Shown piece after piece: positions 8,989 through 15,908 of a stretch of 16,993 nt of DNA. The stretch lies in the NCBI GenBank assembly GCA_028680875.1, contig JAQUJQ010000012.1:1-16993 (forward strand). Reading direction: 5' to 3'. Each line of letters starts with the position of its first letter. The stretch's first letter is position 1. The position numbers and the translations under genes were made by a program. The notes beneath the pieces were generated by a model. It saw only the letters and a list, made by a program, of their open reading frames with translations, was not told the origin of the DNA and made no database searches. The DNA comes from Eubacteriales bacterium. GTDB taxonomy: Bacteria > Bacillota > Clostridia > Peptostreptococcales > Anaerovoracaceae.

Positions 8989-10179
8989 TCAGGATTTTGT
9001 ATTTATCGTATAACTTCCGTCGACATTTTGCCGATATATCATGGGTAATGCGCGGGACAGTTCATCCATCAATTTGTTCATGTCGTCTTTCAGGTCAAGT
9101 TTCCCGGAACAGTTCAATCCCGATATATCGGGATCGCATTCGATCCGTATGCCGTAATACCGTTCGAGGCGGGTGACGATATTTGCCAATTTCTCACTTT
9201 CGAACTGATATAATCCTTGTGTCCATAAAATATAGACGCTCGCATCCACATTTTCAACAGTATGGGAACCTTCGATACCGGAATACATTTGATCCGGTTT
9301 CAGGATGATATTCTTGTTTCGCGAGTTGGAAGAAATACTTACCGACCCGGATAACAGCACCACACTATTTGTTTTATCGGCTTCATATGCCGACACATTG
9401 AACTTCGTACCCAATACCTCGATATCCATCTGACTCGTTTTTATCACAAACGGGCGTTTCTTGTCTTCGGAAACCTCTATATAGATTTCCCCATCCACAT
9501 AAATCTCCCTTTTCCCTTTGTTGAATTCGGCAGGATATACAAGCCTGCTTCCCGCATTCACCCATGCTTTTGTCCCGTCGGAGAAAGTTATGACGGAGCG
9601 TTTCCCATAAGGTGTGATCAACTGGTTATAAGGAGCCGACTCTTCTTTTAAGATAAGGTTGTCATCGGCTTTTATCCCATCTTCTTCATACTGGATGGAA
9701 GATTCCTTATTATTTAAAACGACAGTATTGTTTTCCGATACGATCAGTTTAGTGTCGGACGAATAGAGGTCGTTATTATCGGGAATTGCCTGGGCAAAGG
9801 TTGTGATATCCTGCACATGATTGTTTTTGTTGAAGAGAAGCGGAAGGGATATGATGATAGCGATACTCGCCGCTATGGCGGATATGCCCACGACAATACG
9901 CTTTGAATTCCTTCTTTTCTTTTTATGACGGATCTGGTTTTGTAATGAAATCACGCACTCTGATATTTCCAGATCAGACATGCTAAAATCATTGAACCTG
10001 ATATTGTCTTTATACAGGGCAATAGCCTCTTCCATCGCCGATCCCAGCACCGGATATTTTTCAAGGGCATCATTCCAGAACAGCGAATCTTCTTCCCCGT
10101 GGAAGAGTTGCCACCTGATAAAATCCTTGTCTTTAAGGAAATCTGTCGCGGTATAGTTTTTATATTTATCTATCTGCAT
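8989..10179 (-). CDS. FecR-family anti-sigma factor
   Basis: This 396-residue inner-membrane regulator would hold the upstream ECF sigma factor in the cytoplasm and receive the signal from the SusC STN domain in the periplasm. Residues 1-90 are the cytoplasmic part, ending in the basic stretch HKKKRRNSKR. One membrane helix follows at about 95-116. The FecR domain is at about 187-283 (ITPYGKRSVITFSDGTKAWVNAGS, FVIKTSQMDIEVLGTKFNV, VVLLSGSV). The C-terminal DUF4974 domain is at about 322-392. All parts are present. It lies 72 bases after the sigma gene and before susC, the usual order in such loci. The start codon is next to a hairpin at 10182-10214. Confidence 0.93.
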   Translation of the reverse strand: MQIDKYKNYTATDFLKDKDFIRWQLFHGEEDSLFWNDALEKYPVLGSAMEEAIALYKDNIRFNDFSMSDLEISECVISLQNQIRHKKKRRNSKRIVVGISAIAASIAIIISLPLLFNKNNHVQDITTFAQAIPDNNDLYSSDTKLIVSENNTVVLNNKESSIQYEEDGIKADDNLILKEESAPYNQLITPYGKRSVITFSDGTKAWVNAGSRLVYPAEFNKGKREIYVDGEIYIEVSEDKKRPFVIKTSQMDIEVLGTKFNVSAYEADKTNSVVLLSGSVSISSNSRNKNIILKPDQMYSGIEGSHTVENVDASVYILWTQGLYQFESEKLANIVTRLERYYGIRIECDPDISGLNCSGKLDLKDDMNKLMDELSRALPMIYRQNVDGSYTINTKS

Positions 10180-10181
10180 TT

Positions 10182-10214
10182 ATCCTGCCCGTTTTTTATA
10201 TATACAAACAGGAT
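10182..10214 (-). promoter_or_regulatory. Hairpin immediately upstream of the fecR start
   Basis: On the minus-strand RNA, AUCCUGUUUG pairs with CGGGCAGGAU through 10 pairs, three of them G-U, around a 13-base AU-rich loop, ending two bases before the fecR ATG. On the plus strand only the outer six pairs and one inner pair hold. It could limit FecR translation relative to the sigma factor; that role is inference. Confidence 0.35.
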
Positions 10215-10251
10215 GATTTTTTGTCCCCATTTTTTCAAAAAAAAATAAAAA

Positions 10252-10842
10252 TTAGGGTAAAATCAGCATAAAGAAACAGATCAACATCAGTTGCTCGTCG
10301 TCCCTCATCCGTTTCAGGGAGCGGGAAATCAACTTTCGTGCGGCATGTGGTGTCATTTCCATGATTTCGGCAATTTCCTCATATTCCATTTCCTGCATAA
10401 AACGCAGGTATATGGCTTCTTTTTGGCGGGCGGTAAGTTTCGAAAGAAGGTCGTCTATCTGCTCTTTAATAATGGTGCGGTCTTCTTCATCGATGATACG
10501 GTCCAGTACCGTTGTCGTAATGGAAAAACCATGCACATCTGAGGAAATACCGGTCGTGGTAGAAACAGCTTTGGATTTGTGGACGTTATAAAGCCTGTTT
10601 TTAAGGGATTTCAGCAAGAAATACTTTAGATGATCGACAGAAGAAAAATCTTTTTTCTCAAAGTATATCTTCAGGAATATATCCTGAACAGCATCCTTCA
10701 CAACTTCCTTTTCACCTCCCAGGCTTATTCCATAAGCATACAAATCGTTTATATAAAATTCATAGAAAAAGGAAAACGCATGATCATCCCCTTCTTTGAA
10801 TTTTGAGAATAAGCTGGTATAATCGGGAGTAGAAACGTTCAT
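10252..10842 (-). CDS. ECF-type RNA polymerase sigma factor (locus regulator)
   Basis: This is an ECF sigma-70 factor of about 196 residues that should direct transcription of the susC operon once released from the FecR protein. I chose the ATG at 10842 (MNVSTPDYTSLFSKF). The open frame extends to 10887, but the promoter at 10875-10904 would start RNA at about 10868, downstream of that first ATG. Numbered from 10842, region 2 spans about 22-90 (DAVQDIFLKIYF is the core) and region 4 about 128-181, with the helix-turn-helix YEEIAEIMEMTPHAARKLISRS. An odd point is the strongly hydrophobic tail LMLICFFMLILP, which may touch the membrane or the anti-sigma factor. Confidence 0.92.
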   Translation of the reverse strand: MNVSTPDYTSLFSKFKEGDDHAFSFFYEFYINDLYAYGISLGGEKEVVKDAVQDIFLKIYFEKKDFSSVDHLKYFLLKSLKNRLYNVHKSKAVSTTTGISSDVHGFSITTTVLDRIIDEEDRTIIKEQIDDLLSKLTARQKEAIYLRFMQEMEYEEIAEIMEMTPHAARKLISRSLKRMRDDEQLMLICFFMLILP

Positions 10843-10874
10843 AATGCAGTGTGATTTTGCAAGCATATCATGTG

Positions 10875-10904
10875 CAAATTTATACAAAATATCTATTCAT
10901 ACAA
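10875..10904 (-). promoter_or_regulatory. Bacteroidetes housekeeping-type promoter of the sigma gene
   Basis: On the minus strand the layout is TTG (10904-10902), 19 bases, then TAAATTTG (10882-10875), matching the TTG...TAnnTTTG consensus. The transcript would start about 25 bases before the ATG at 10842, which decides the sigma gene start. Confidence 0.65.
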
Positions 10905-11081
10905 GGTCCAGATGAAAAACAGTCTTTGGCTCGGAGAATAGTAAGAGTTTCTACAATATCTAAATTAAAATTGACTGATGAAAAGACTGGTTGATTAGTT
11001 TGGTTATCCGAAATCTGCATTATAAAAGACTCGTAGGATGCTTACTACTCATAGTGCGTTCCAGAAACAAAACATCGTTTT

Positions 11082-11113
11082 TTTGGTAGTTTTAAATACA
11101 ATCATTATATTTG
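11082..11113 (+). promoter_or_regulatory. Bacteroidetes-type promoter of the DUF4143 ATPase gene
   Basis: TTTG (11082-11085), 20 bases, then TATATTTG (11106-11113), an exact match to the consensus. RNA would begin at about 11120, so translation must start at 11140 and not at the earlier in-frame ATG at 11038. Confidence 0.7.
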
Positions 11114-11139
11114 CGCAAAATAGAAATATTATTTATGAT

Positions 11140-12303
11140 ATGCTAAAACTGATCAACAGAAATATAGAAACGTTTGTAAATGAGAATCTAAGCGTATTTC
11201 CTGCAGTTGCTATTTTAGGGCCCAGGCAATGCGGAAAGTCCACTTTGGTAAAAATGCTCTATCAGGATTCGGATGATTACCTCTATTTAGACCTTCAGAA
11301 TTTGGATGACCTGAATAAGCTGAGAGAACCTATGTTATTCTTCCAAGCCAACCAGGACGTGACAATTTGTTTGGATGAAATTCAGTTAGTACCTGAACTT
11401 TTTTCTGTATTGCGAAGTGAGATAGACCGTAACCGTCGTCCAGGGCGATTTATTTTGCTTGGATCTGCTTCGCAAGACCTCATACAGAAAACGTCGGAAT
11501 CATTGGCCGGAAGGGTCGGACTTATTGAACTCACACCATTTACAATTGAGGAAATTGAACAATACGCAAATTTTGAATTGAATAAGTTCTGGCTTCGCGG
11601 AGGGTATCCTGATAGTTATCTTGCATCATCAGACCAAGGGAGCGTACTTTGGAGAGAAAATTTCCTTAGGACATATGTAGAACGGGATATTCCACAACTC
11701 GGATTCCAAATTCCCGCATTACAACTTCGTCGCCTGCTTACCATGTGTGCGCACAATCAAGGGCAACTTTTTAATTCGTCCAAATTGGGAGAATCGCTCG
11801 GTGTGACCTATCAAACCATTCGTCGATATATCGATCTGATGGAGCAAACCTTTATTATTCGTTCGTTACCACCGCTTGAAAAAAATATCAAGAAACGCCT
11901 GATTAAATCTCCCAAGATTTACGTGAGAGATAGCGGGCTATTACACCGACTGCTACAAGTAGATGATTTCAATTCCCTGCTGGGCAATCCCGTCTTTGGA
12001 GCATCCTGGGAAGGCTTTGTAATTGAAAACATCATCTCTTCATTGAAAGATTGCAAGTTTTCTTTTTATCGCAGTGCTACAGGGGATGAGTTAGACCTGT
12101 TTATAGAGAAAGGTATTCGAACGATTGCCGTGGAATGCAAAGCCTCATCGGCACCGCAAGTGACCAAAGGCTTTTGGAGTGCTATAGAAACCACAAAACC
12201 GGATAAAACATATATTGTTGCGCCTGTATCAGCATCTTATCCATTTAAAAATGATGTGGAAATTTGCGGATTGAGTGATTTTTTAAAAAAAGTCGAACTA
12301 TGA
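11140..12303 (+). CDS. AAA-family ATPase with DUF4143 domain
   Basis: This 387-residue protein of the widespread AAA_14/DUF4143 family has no settled function. Numbered from the ATG at 11140, Walker A is GPRQCGKST at 27-35, Walker B is TICLDE ending at 79-80, and LLGSASQ at about 106-112 fits a sensor motif. The DUF4143 part follows, with a winged-helix-like stretch (SLGVTYQTIRRYIDLMEQ). The C-terminal part contains E-L-D (E317, D319) and E-C-K (E332, K334), resembling the PD-(D/E)xK nuclease core seen in this family; whether it cuts is unknown. It has its own promoter and divergent neighbours, so it appears to be a single-gene unit unrelated to the polysaccharide locus. The extended 34-residue N-terminus is excluded because the promoter lies inside it. 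Confidence 0.9.
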   Translation: MLKLINRNIETFVNENLSVFPAVAILGPRQCGKSTLVKMLYQDSDDYLYLDLQNLDDLNKLREPMLFFQANQDVTICLDEIQLVPELFSVLRSEIDRNRRPGRFILLGSASQDLIQKTSESLAGRVGLIELTPFTIEEIEQYANFELNKFWLRGGYPDSYLASSDQGSVLWRENFLRTYVERDIPQLGFQIPALQLRRLLTMCAHNQGQLFNSSKLGESLGVTYQTIRRYIDLMEQTFIIRSLPPLEKNIKKRLIKSPKIYVRDSGLLHRLLQVDDFNSLLGNPVFGASWEGFVIENIISSLKDCKFSFYRSATGDELDLFIEKGIRTIAVECKASSAPQVTKGFWSAIETTKPDKTYIVAPVSASYPFKNDVEICGLSDFLKKVEL

Positions 12304-12350
12304 AATGAACACTACTTATGGATACACTAATTTTATATAGGGGCATCCGG

Positions 12351-12379
12351 GAAGGATCAGACTCCTTCTGTCAGGAAGG
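12351..12379 (+). other. Two mutually exclusive short hairpins downstream of the ATPase gene
   Basis: GAAGGA (12351-12356) can pair with TCCTTC (12363-12368), while CCTTC (12364-12368) can pair with GAAGG (12375-12379). No T-run follows, so this is not a convincing terminator. The 276-base gap 12304-12579 holds this and the cupin promoter and nothing coding that I can see. Confidence 0.25.
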
Positions 12380-12429
12380 TATGGCATGTCATCCATCAAA
12401 AAACATAAAAACAGAGCAAATTCTTCTTT

Positions 12430-12447
12430 TTGTAACTTCGGTTACAA
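12430..12447 (+). promoter_or_regulatory. Crp/Fnr-type operator upstream of the cupin cluster
   Basis: A perfect palindrome TTGTAAC-TTCG-GTTACAA, equal to TGTAA-N6-TTACA, has the half-site and spacing layout of Crp/Fnr-family sites. Its centre (12438.5) lies about 42 bases before the expected transcription start set by the -7 box at 12468, the class II activator position. The usual -33 TTTG is missing and the operator sits in its place. As RNA it would form a C(UUCG)G hairpin, but it lies upstream of the expected start. Confidence 0.6.
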
Positions 12448-12467
12448 TTTATACTTATTCTAAATAG

Positions 12468-12475
12468 TATCTTTG
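12468..12475 (+). promoter_or_regulatory. -7 box of the cupin cluster promoter
   Basis: TATCTTTG matches TAnnTTTG. There is no TTG at 19-21 bases upstream, consistent with a promoter that depends on the activator bound at 12430-12447. The leader to the cupin ATG would be about 100 bases. Confidence 0.55.
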
Positions 12476-12579
12476 CGACGGACATAAGGTATTTTCTTTA
12501 AAATCAACGTGTATAGACGGGGGTACTACCACAGTAATCAGAAAATATCGAGCACAATTAACAATTAAAAATTGAAATT

Positions 12580-12909
12580 ATGGCAACATACGAAAAATCA
12601 AAAGTCATCGCCCTCGAAGAATCGATAGATTACGCTTCCGGCGGAGTAGTCAGCAAACAGGTGACCAAAAATAAAGTAGGCAATATCACAATCTTTTCTT
12701 TCGATAAAGAGCAAGGATTGACCGAACATACCGCCAACTTCGACGCTTTCGTGCAGATCCTGGACGGAGAGGCTGAAATACGGATTGGAGGCGTGCCGCA
12801 TCTCCTGAAAAAGGGGGATTGTATCATTATGCCGGCCAATATACCACATGCCCTGACAGCTATTGAGCGATTCAAAATGCTGCTTACCATGATCCGTGGA
12901 GAAGAATAA
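12580..12909 (+). CDS. Small single-domain cupin protein
   Basis: This 109-residue protein is one cupin_2 beta-barrel. Motif 1 is around EHTANFDAFVQILDGEAEIRI (about 49-69) and motif 2 is GDCIIMPANIPHAL (about 83-96). Motif 1 has only one clear His (H50) and motif 2 gives His94, so metal binding is possible but reduced. It is the first gene after the Crp/Fnr-type promoter and is followed after 36 bases by the hemerythrin gene, so it probably belongs to the same redox-responsive cluster. The enzymatic or sensing role is unknown. The start follows an A-rich leader with no Shine-Dalgarno. Confidence 0.85.
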   Translation: MATYEKSKVIALEESIDYASGGVVSKQVTKNKVGNITIFSFDKEQGLTEHTANFDAFVQILDGEAEIRIGGVPHLLKKGDCIIMPANIPHALTAIERFKMLLTMIRGEE

Positions 12910-12945
12910 GAAGATAAAAATTGACCGGTAAACATACACTTTGAT

Positions 12946-13950
12946 ATGAGCGAATTTATCAATAACTCAACGCAGCGCAAAGAACTGCTGCGCCACCTCC
13001 TTCTCAGGTTGCATGAAGGAGATAATCCTGAAATATTGCGCCACCGTTTGATTGAAGTACTAAAGAGCATTCCTTATCACGAAGTGGTAGAGGTAGAGCA
13101 AGAGCTGATTAATAGCAATGCGTTGACCGAAGAGGAGATACTCGATTTCTGCGACCTGCATACGGCGGTACTCGATGGAAGCATCGACCTGCAAGGGGCG
13201 AAACAGGTACCTGCCGGCCATCCGGTAGATACTTTCAAGAAAGAGAATATCGCTATCCGTCAACAGATTGAAGCATACGAGGAGATAAAGAAAAAGATTG
13301 CAGATATCACCGATGCACAGGTTCCCGGATATGTGCTTCAACTCCGTACCATCTTCAACAACTTCTCCGATATCGACAAGCATTACAAGCGGAAGGAGTA
13401 CCAGCTTTTCCCATTTCTGGAGAAACACCTGATTACCGGCCCGCCCAAAGAGATGTGGGGTAAACATGATGAGACACGTGAACTGTTGAAAAATTCACAC
13501 GAAGCACTTGCATCACCTATTTCCAGCGCGGAAGAGTTGAGATCGATCATACAGTTAGTACTGGATCATACGGTAGAGATGATTGCCGGAATGGTCATGA
13601 AGGAAGAAGAGATTCTCCTGCCAATGTCGATGGATACGCTTACAGAAGATGAATGGTACAAGATCTATCAGGAAACACCTGAATTCGGTTATTGCCTGAT
13701 CGACCCGGAGGACGAATGGGTTCCGGATAGCGTGAAAGTGGAAAAACAGGAATATGTAACGGCAGATGCCATCCGCCTCTCTTCAGGTGCATTTAATCTG
13801 GACGAGTTAGAGGCATTGTTCCTGCACCTCCCCATCGACATCACCTTTGTGGATAAAAATGACAAGGTACGTTTCTTCTCACATAGTCCCAACCGCATCT
13901 TTGAACGTATTCTCTTTATAAGCAATAAGTTCAGGATTTCCTTCTGCTAA
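12946..13950 (+). pseudogene. DUF438-hemerythrin-PAS protein, 5' part of interrupted gene
   Basis: Residues about 10-85 are the DUF438 domain (ILDFCDLHTAVLDG), and about 90-230 a hemerythrin-like four-helix domain with candidate iron ligands H92, H146, E151, H174, H208 and E220/E221. Residues from about 292 begin a PAS domain (LPIDITFVDKNDKVRFFSHS). Homology stops at FER (319-321, ending at 13908); the 13 residues ILFISNKFRISFC come from inserted DNA. The rest of the PAS domain resumes at 15636. Joined, the protein would be about 411 residues, the normal length for this family. Such proteins are linked to nitric oxide or oxygen sensing and iron-sulfur repair. The fragment keeps the full hemerythrin domain, so it could still make a partly working protein without the sensor domain. 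Confidence 0.85.
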
Positions 13951-14919
13951 AAACATGGTGGAGTCTGTAATATTGAATATTGTTGACCAAATTGTTTCAA
14001 ATTTGATTTTGCGGTATTGGCACATAAAACCATATTTCCCGCTTAAAAGATTTTTGGCAAACAAAATGGCATCGTCATAATCAGCTTTGCTAAGGGCATT
14101 GTAAGCCGTATTGTATCTTGCTTTTGAAGAATATAGATTTTGCTTGCTACCGTCATATCTCTGCATTTTGGAAGAGGTAAAATGATTTACCGTTACGATA
14201 AACCGTTCTCCTTTGGCATTTATTTCAGGCTCACGGAGGTTTATTTCAAACGGATTACATTCTGCAACAAGCATCTCTTGTGATTTATCTGCCAAAAGGA
14301 TATTACAACTTGACGCAATCGGTATCATTTTTAATGCTTCGATGCCTTCTTGTACCGTAGAACAATTCTCTAACAGGTAGCGCACCAAAAATACAGAGTT
14401 AAGACCCGGCTTTACTTCTCCTTTATTGGGAATAACGAATGTCATCGCTGCGATAAGACCGTGTTCGTTTATCCCTTCTTCTCCGTTTGTAAAAGAAGAT
14501 GTATTCAACAGAAAATGGTTTTTGCCCACTGGCCGATAATAAATACTCTTGCTTACTTCTTTCAGGTATGGTGGAAGGTCGTTATCCCGTCCGTAATATA
14601 TTTTATCCTTATCAGTAAAACAAAACGCCGTACAACCTCTTACTTCTACATTATGGTTTTCTCGCATTATCAGACAACATCCCATAGTCATAAGCCATGC
14701 CCCAAAAAGCTCATAGTCATAATTTATAGCTTCAGTTAAACCTTTTAACTCGCAGGCGGCTTCGGGAAAGGATTTTTCGAGTAGTTGCAGACTCTCGATT
14801 CCCCGTTCGCGTTGCCATTTGTTGAGGCTGAGTGGAAAACCTGTTTTCTGCTCATTAAAGAAACCGCCCAACTTCCGGCCAATTTCATAGTGCGTTCCTT
14901 CTAAATCTAAATGTACCAT
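13879..14919 (-). CDS. C45-family (acyl-CoA:6-APA acyltransferase-like) Ntn hydrolase
   Basis: This 346-residue protein belongs to the penicillin acyltransferase-like, N-terminal-nucleophile group that cleaves or transfers linear amides. The likely nucleophile is Cys96 in RGCTAFC, exposed after self-cleavage. Other family blocks are IYYGRDNDLP (107-116), GEEGINEHGLIAAMTFV, SSCNILLADKSQEMLVAECNP, VTVNHF and, near the end, AEGNPELIAYKE. The last residues (FKDAVGTM) are encoded by DNA of the interrupted hemerythrin gene, so the true C-terminus was probably clipped or replaced by a few residues at the junction near 13909. It begins 8 bases after the AraC-type regulator gene and is surely co-transcribed with it. 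No signal peptide is visible. The substrate is unknown. Confidence 0.85.
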   Translation of the reverse strand: MVHLDLEGTHYEIGRKLGGFFNEQKTGFPLSLNKWQRERGIESLQLLEKSFPEAACELKGLTEAINYDYELFGAWLMTMGCCLIMRENHNVEVRGCTAFCFTDKDKIYYGRDNDLPPYLKEVSKSIYYRPVGKNHFLLNTSSFTNGEEGINEHGLIAAMTFVIPNKGEVKPGLNSVFLVRYLLENCSTVQEGIEALKMIPIASSCNILLADKSQEMLVAECNPFEINLREPEINAKGERFIVTVNHFTSSKMQRYDGSKQNLYSSKARYNTAYNALSKADYDDAILFAKNLLSGKYGFMCQYRKIKFETIWSTIFNITDSTMFLAEGNPELIAYKENTFKDAVGTM

Positions 14920-14927
14920 AACTTATA

Positions 14928-15281
14928 CTACTTTAATTGTTTCCTAAATTCGTGTGGAGATATTCCGTAATACTTTCTGAATGTTTTTACAAATAATGAC
15001 TGCGTGGTAAAACCGCATTCATAAGCGATTTCATGCAGAAACAGGCTTTGTCCTGATTGGATCAGTTGTACTGCTTTCTCTACACGGCAACGCCTGATAA
15101 AATTATGTGGGGTTTCGCCTTTCAGTTGAGTGAAAATCCTATGAAAATGAAAACAAGACAGGTTGGCGTTATCCGCAAGCTGTTTTAAATCTAAAGTCTC
15201 ATGCAGATTATTCAGAATATAGCCTGTTATTCTTTCGACTATTTCTTTGTGTACCTCGCTACTTTTGTCTCTTTTCGGCAT
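14928..15281 (-). CDS. Short AraC-family transcription regulator
   Basis: These 117 residues consist almost only of the AraC DNA-binding domain: the first helix-turn-helix around DLKQLADNANLSCFHFHRIF (about 31-50) and the second around FLHEIAYECGFTTQSLFVKTFRKYYGISPHEF (about 81-112). The ligand domain that usually precedes or follows is missing, either because this is a naturally short form or because a C-terminal effector domain was lost. It is the first gene of a two-gene unit with the C45 hydrolase. A tandem direct repeat at 15323-15365, just upstream of its promoter, is a candidate self-operator. Confidence 0.9.
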   Translation of the reverse strand: MPKRDKSSEVHKEIVERITGYILNNLHETLDLKQLADNANLSCFHFHRIFTQLKGETPHNFIRRCRVEKAVQLIQSGQSLFLHEIAYECGFTTQSLFVKTFRKYYGISPHEFRKQLK

Positions 15282-15301
15282 CGAATTTCACTATATATCT
15301 G

Positions 15302-15309
15302 CAAAAGTA
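15302..15309 (-). promoter_or_regulatory. -7 box of the AraC/C45 unit
   Basis: TACTTTTG on the minus strand matches TAnnTTTG, 20 bases before the ATG at 15281. No TTG is present at the -33 position; the repeat at 15323-15365 covers that region, as expected for an activator-dependent promoter. Confidence 0.45.
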
Positions 15310-15322
15310 AGGGCTAAAGCAA

Positions 15323-15365
15323 TTTTAATTTTGCTATTTCTTGCTTTTAATTTTGTGATTCTTGC
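15323..15365 (-). repeat. Tandem direct repeat, candidate AraC-type operator pair
   Basis: Two units, 15323-15344 (22 bp) and 15345-15365 (21 bp), share TTTTAATTTTG at one end and CTTGC at the other on the plus strand. The period of about two helical turns and the position upstream of the AraC gene promoter suit the two DNA-binding subunits of an AraC dimer. The rest of 15282-15632 shows no convincing gene; it also holds the TATCTTTG box and 13-codon frame at 15481-15557. Confidence 0.5.
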
Positions 15366-15480
15366 TTTCGGACTTTGATTTAGATAGTTATGATGTGCAA
15401 AACTATGTTCTATCTGCTCTGCATTAAGGGGAAAGGAAATATAATATGCAGAAAAAAGACAGTTTTTGATTTATAAATCG

Positions 15481-15557
15481 TATCTTTGTAATAGCTAAAT
15501 GAGTTATTTGAAACAATGGAAAACCTAAGCAAACCAAAGAATTTCGCTCGTTTCTAA
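15481..15557 (+). promoter_or_regulatory. Promoter-like box followed by a 13-codon reading frame
   Basis: TATCTTTG (15481-15488) matches the -7 consensus and is followed after 27 bases by ATG (15516) and MENLSKPKNFARF, ending in TAA at 15557. There is no -33 TTG at the right spacing. It may be the beginning of a gene cut off during the rearrangement, or a leader peptide, or chance. Confidence 0.25.
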
Positions 15558-15632
15558 ATCATTACCTATTCTACTTTTTCGGTTTATAAATGCTTGTTAT
15601 ATAGCAAAATAGCAAACGAACGCATCTTATGA

Positions 15633-15908
15633 TTGAACCGATCCATCATCGGGCGCGATGTACGGATGTGCCACCCGCCCGGCAGCGTGCATGTAGTGGA
15701 GCAAATCCTCACCGATTTTAAAAGCGGGAAAGAGAACAAGGCAGTTTTTTGGATGTCGAGCTTCCAGGGACGCTTTATTTACATCGAATATTCCGCCGTC
15801 CGCGGGAAAGAGGGCGAATACCTCGGCGTGGTGGAAGTGACGCAGGATATCACCACCATGCGAAAACTAGAAGGCGACCAACGTTTGTTATCGTATGAGC
15901 AAAGATAG
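15633..15908 (+). pseudogene. DUF438-hemerythrin-PAS protein, 3' part of interrupted gene
   Basis: From codon 15636 the frame reads NRSIIGRDVRMCHPPGSVHV and on to LGVVEVTQDITTMRKLEGDQRLL, the standard second half of the PAS domain of DUF438 proteins including the CHPP block. The same frame has a TGA at 15630-15632, so it has no natural start; TTG at 15633 is only the first codon after that stop. It continues the fragment ending at 13908. The last 14 bases overlap the start of the DUF1858 gene, showing that the original genes were translationally coupled. Confidence 0.85.

Noticed and set aside
12351..12379. Terminator for the DUF4143 ATPase gene
   Set aside because: The stems are 5-6 bp and no T-run follows.
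12598..13467. Minus-strand frames opposite the cupin and hemerythrin genes
   Set aside because: They are complements of well-recognised domains and share no protein-like features.
15323..15365. Direct repeats as a CRISPR array
   Set aside because: There are only two adjoining units without spacers, and no cas genes.
13909..15635. Insert as an insertion sequence or integron cassette
   Set aside because: No transposase or integrase frame, no terminal inverted repeats and no attC-like structure could be seen.
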